5,812 nucleotides of DNA. Source: Paracoccaceae bacterium (GTDB lineage Bacteria > Pseudomonadota > Alphaproteobacteria > Rhodobacterales > Rhodobacteraceae). Both the position numbers and the translations under genes were made by a program. The stretch is from the NCBI GenBank assembly GCA_015487335.1, contig WFPZ01000156.1:1-5812 (forward strand), in the 5' to 3' direction. Positions 5,519 to 5,812 of this stretch are shown piece by piece. Under the pieces are notes generated by a model that had not been told where the DNA came from, searched no databases, and saw only the letters and a program-made list of their open reading frames with translations. The stretch's first letter is position 1. Each line of letters begins with the position of its first letter.

Positions 5519-5551
5519 AAATTGCGATTTCTCGCAGAGAATCGGAAATTT
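5519..5551 (+). repeat. AT-rich imperfect palindrome between the HAD and MaoC genes
   Basis: AAATTGCGATTTCTC (5519-5533) and GAGAATCGGAAATTT (5537-5551) pair around GCA. There are thirteen pairs, interrupted by one bulged T, a G-G mismatch and a bulged A. It stands out in composition from the surrounding DNA. It starts 29 bases after the HAD stop and ends 14 bases before the putative MaoC promoter. It could be an operator, or a weak transcription end for the HAD gene; the following TTGTTG is not a proper T-run. Role unknown. Confidence 0.45.
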
Positions 5552-5565
5552 GTTGCGCGCCCGTA

Positions 5566-5594
5566 TTGCGAGCGCCGGGCCGTCCCGATATGCT
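5566..5594 (+). promoter_or_regulatory. Possible promoter of the MaoC-like gene
   Basis: TTGCGA (5566-5571), a 17-base spacer and TATGCT (5589-5594), four of six matches in each hexamer. If used, transcription would start near 5601, downstream of the in-frame ATG at 5590, which would rule that ATG out as a start. Confidence 0.35.
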
Positions 5595-5628
5595 GCACCG
5601 CAACATCCTGGAACGGGACAGGCTGGTG

Positions 5629-5812
5629 ATGCTCGACAACATGCCACGTGGAACGATCTGCATCGAGGATCTCGAGATCGGCATGCGCCGGCACCTGCGC
5701 AAGCAGGTGACCGACCGCGACATCGAGCTCTTCGCCGAGGTTTCCACCGACCGCAACCCGGTGCACCTCGATGACGACTACGCCCGCGACACCATCTTCG
5801 CGGGCCGCATCG
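5629..5812 (+). CDS. MaoC-like dehydratase ((R)-specific enoyl-CoA hydratase type), N-terminal part
   Basis: Sixty-one codons are present before the right edge; a full MaoC single-domain protein is around 140-160 aa. The segment FAEVSTDRNPVHLDDDYA (35-52) is the hydratase motif. Asp41 and His46 are at the spacing of the catalytic Asp/His pair of PhaJ-type (R)-enoyl-CoA hydratases, with Asn43-Pro44 between them. The usual Gly before the Asp is Thr40. FAGRI at 57-61 begins the conserved stretch that normally continues to AHGM. The likely reaction is reversible hydration of a 2-enoyl-CoA to the (R)-3-hydroxyacyl-CoA, feeding polyhydroxyalkanoate or acyl-CoA metabolism. In-frame ATGs occur at 5590, 5629 and 5641. 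I prefer 5629 because ACAGG lies six bases ahead and related proteins, as I recall them, start MLDN-PRGTI; 5641 is a fair alternative. Substrate length cannot be judged from this part. Confidence 0.85.
   Translation, partial: MLDNMPRGTICIEDLEIGMRRHLRKQVTDRDIELFAEVSTDRNPVHLDDDYARDTIFAGRI

Noticed and set aside
5590..5628. Upstream in-frame ATG at 5590 as the MaoC start
   Set aside because: It has no Shine-Dalgarno, overlaps the putative -10 hexamer, and adds residues not typical of the family's N-terminus.
4576..5766. 396-codon open frame on the minus strand spanning the HAD gene and into the MaoC gene
   Set aside because: Antisense to two recognisable genes, crosses their spacer without relation to either, and has no domain signature.

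Overview
The window is GC-rich, stably coding DNA from an alphaproteobacterium, most likely a member of the Rhodobacteraceae. This rests on three things: the GroEL/GroES sequence character, a CIRCE-controlled groESL operon, and the neighbouring set of a family II pyrophosphatase, a TIGR01459-type HAD protein and a MaoC dehydratase. No database search was possible, so the placement is from recognition only. I see no mobile element, CRISPR array, tRNA or rRNA.

Layout from left to right. A secreted alpha/beta hydrolase is cut by the left edge (minus strand, 1-290). Divergent from it, across 78 bases, is a 150-aa Nudix hydrolase (plus, 369-821). The chaperonin operon groES-groEL reads leftward (2907-894). 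It has a sigma70/RpoH-like promoter, a perfect CIRCE operator, a small hairpin that overlaps the groES ribosome binding site, and an intrinsic terminator lying between the convergent Nudix and groEL genes. Rightward of the groES promoter are a 72-aa helical protein of unknown function (3166-3384), the Mn-dependent inorganic pyrophosphatase ppaC with its own strong promoter (3478-4398), a 216-base GC-rich spacer with three consecutive hairpins, a HAD class IIA protein of the TIGR01459 type starting at GTG (4615-5490), and the first 61 codons of a MaoC-like dehydratase (5629 to the right edge). The MaoC gene is preceded by an unusually AT-rich imperfect palindrome.

The genes are mostly housekeeping: protein folding, pyrophosphate removal, nucleotide or metabolite phosphate handling, and acyl-CoA metabolism. 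They look like separate transcription units rather than one pathway. I found no convincing undescribed multi-gene system. The items most worth a second look are regulatory: the hairpin at the groES start, the hairpin cluster and minimal ORF ahead of the HAD gene, and the palindrome ahead of the MaoC gene. On the protein side, the HAD protein lacks the usual second catalytic aspartate and the Nudix box carries one substitution.
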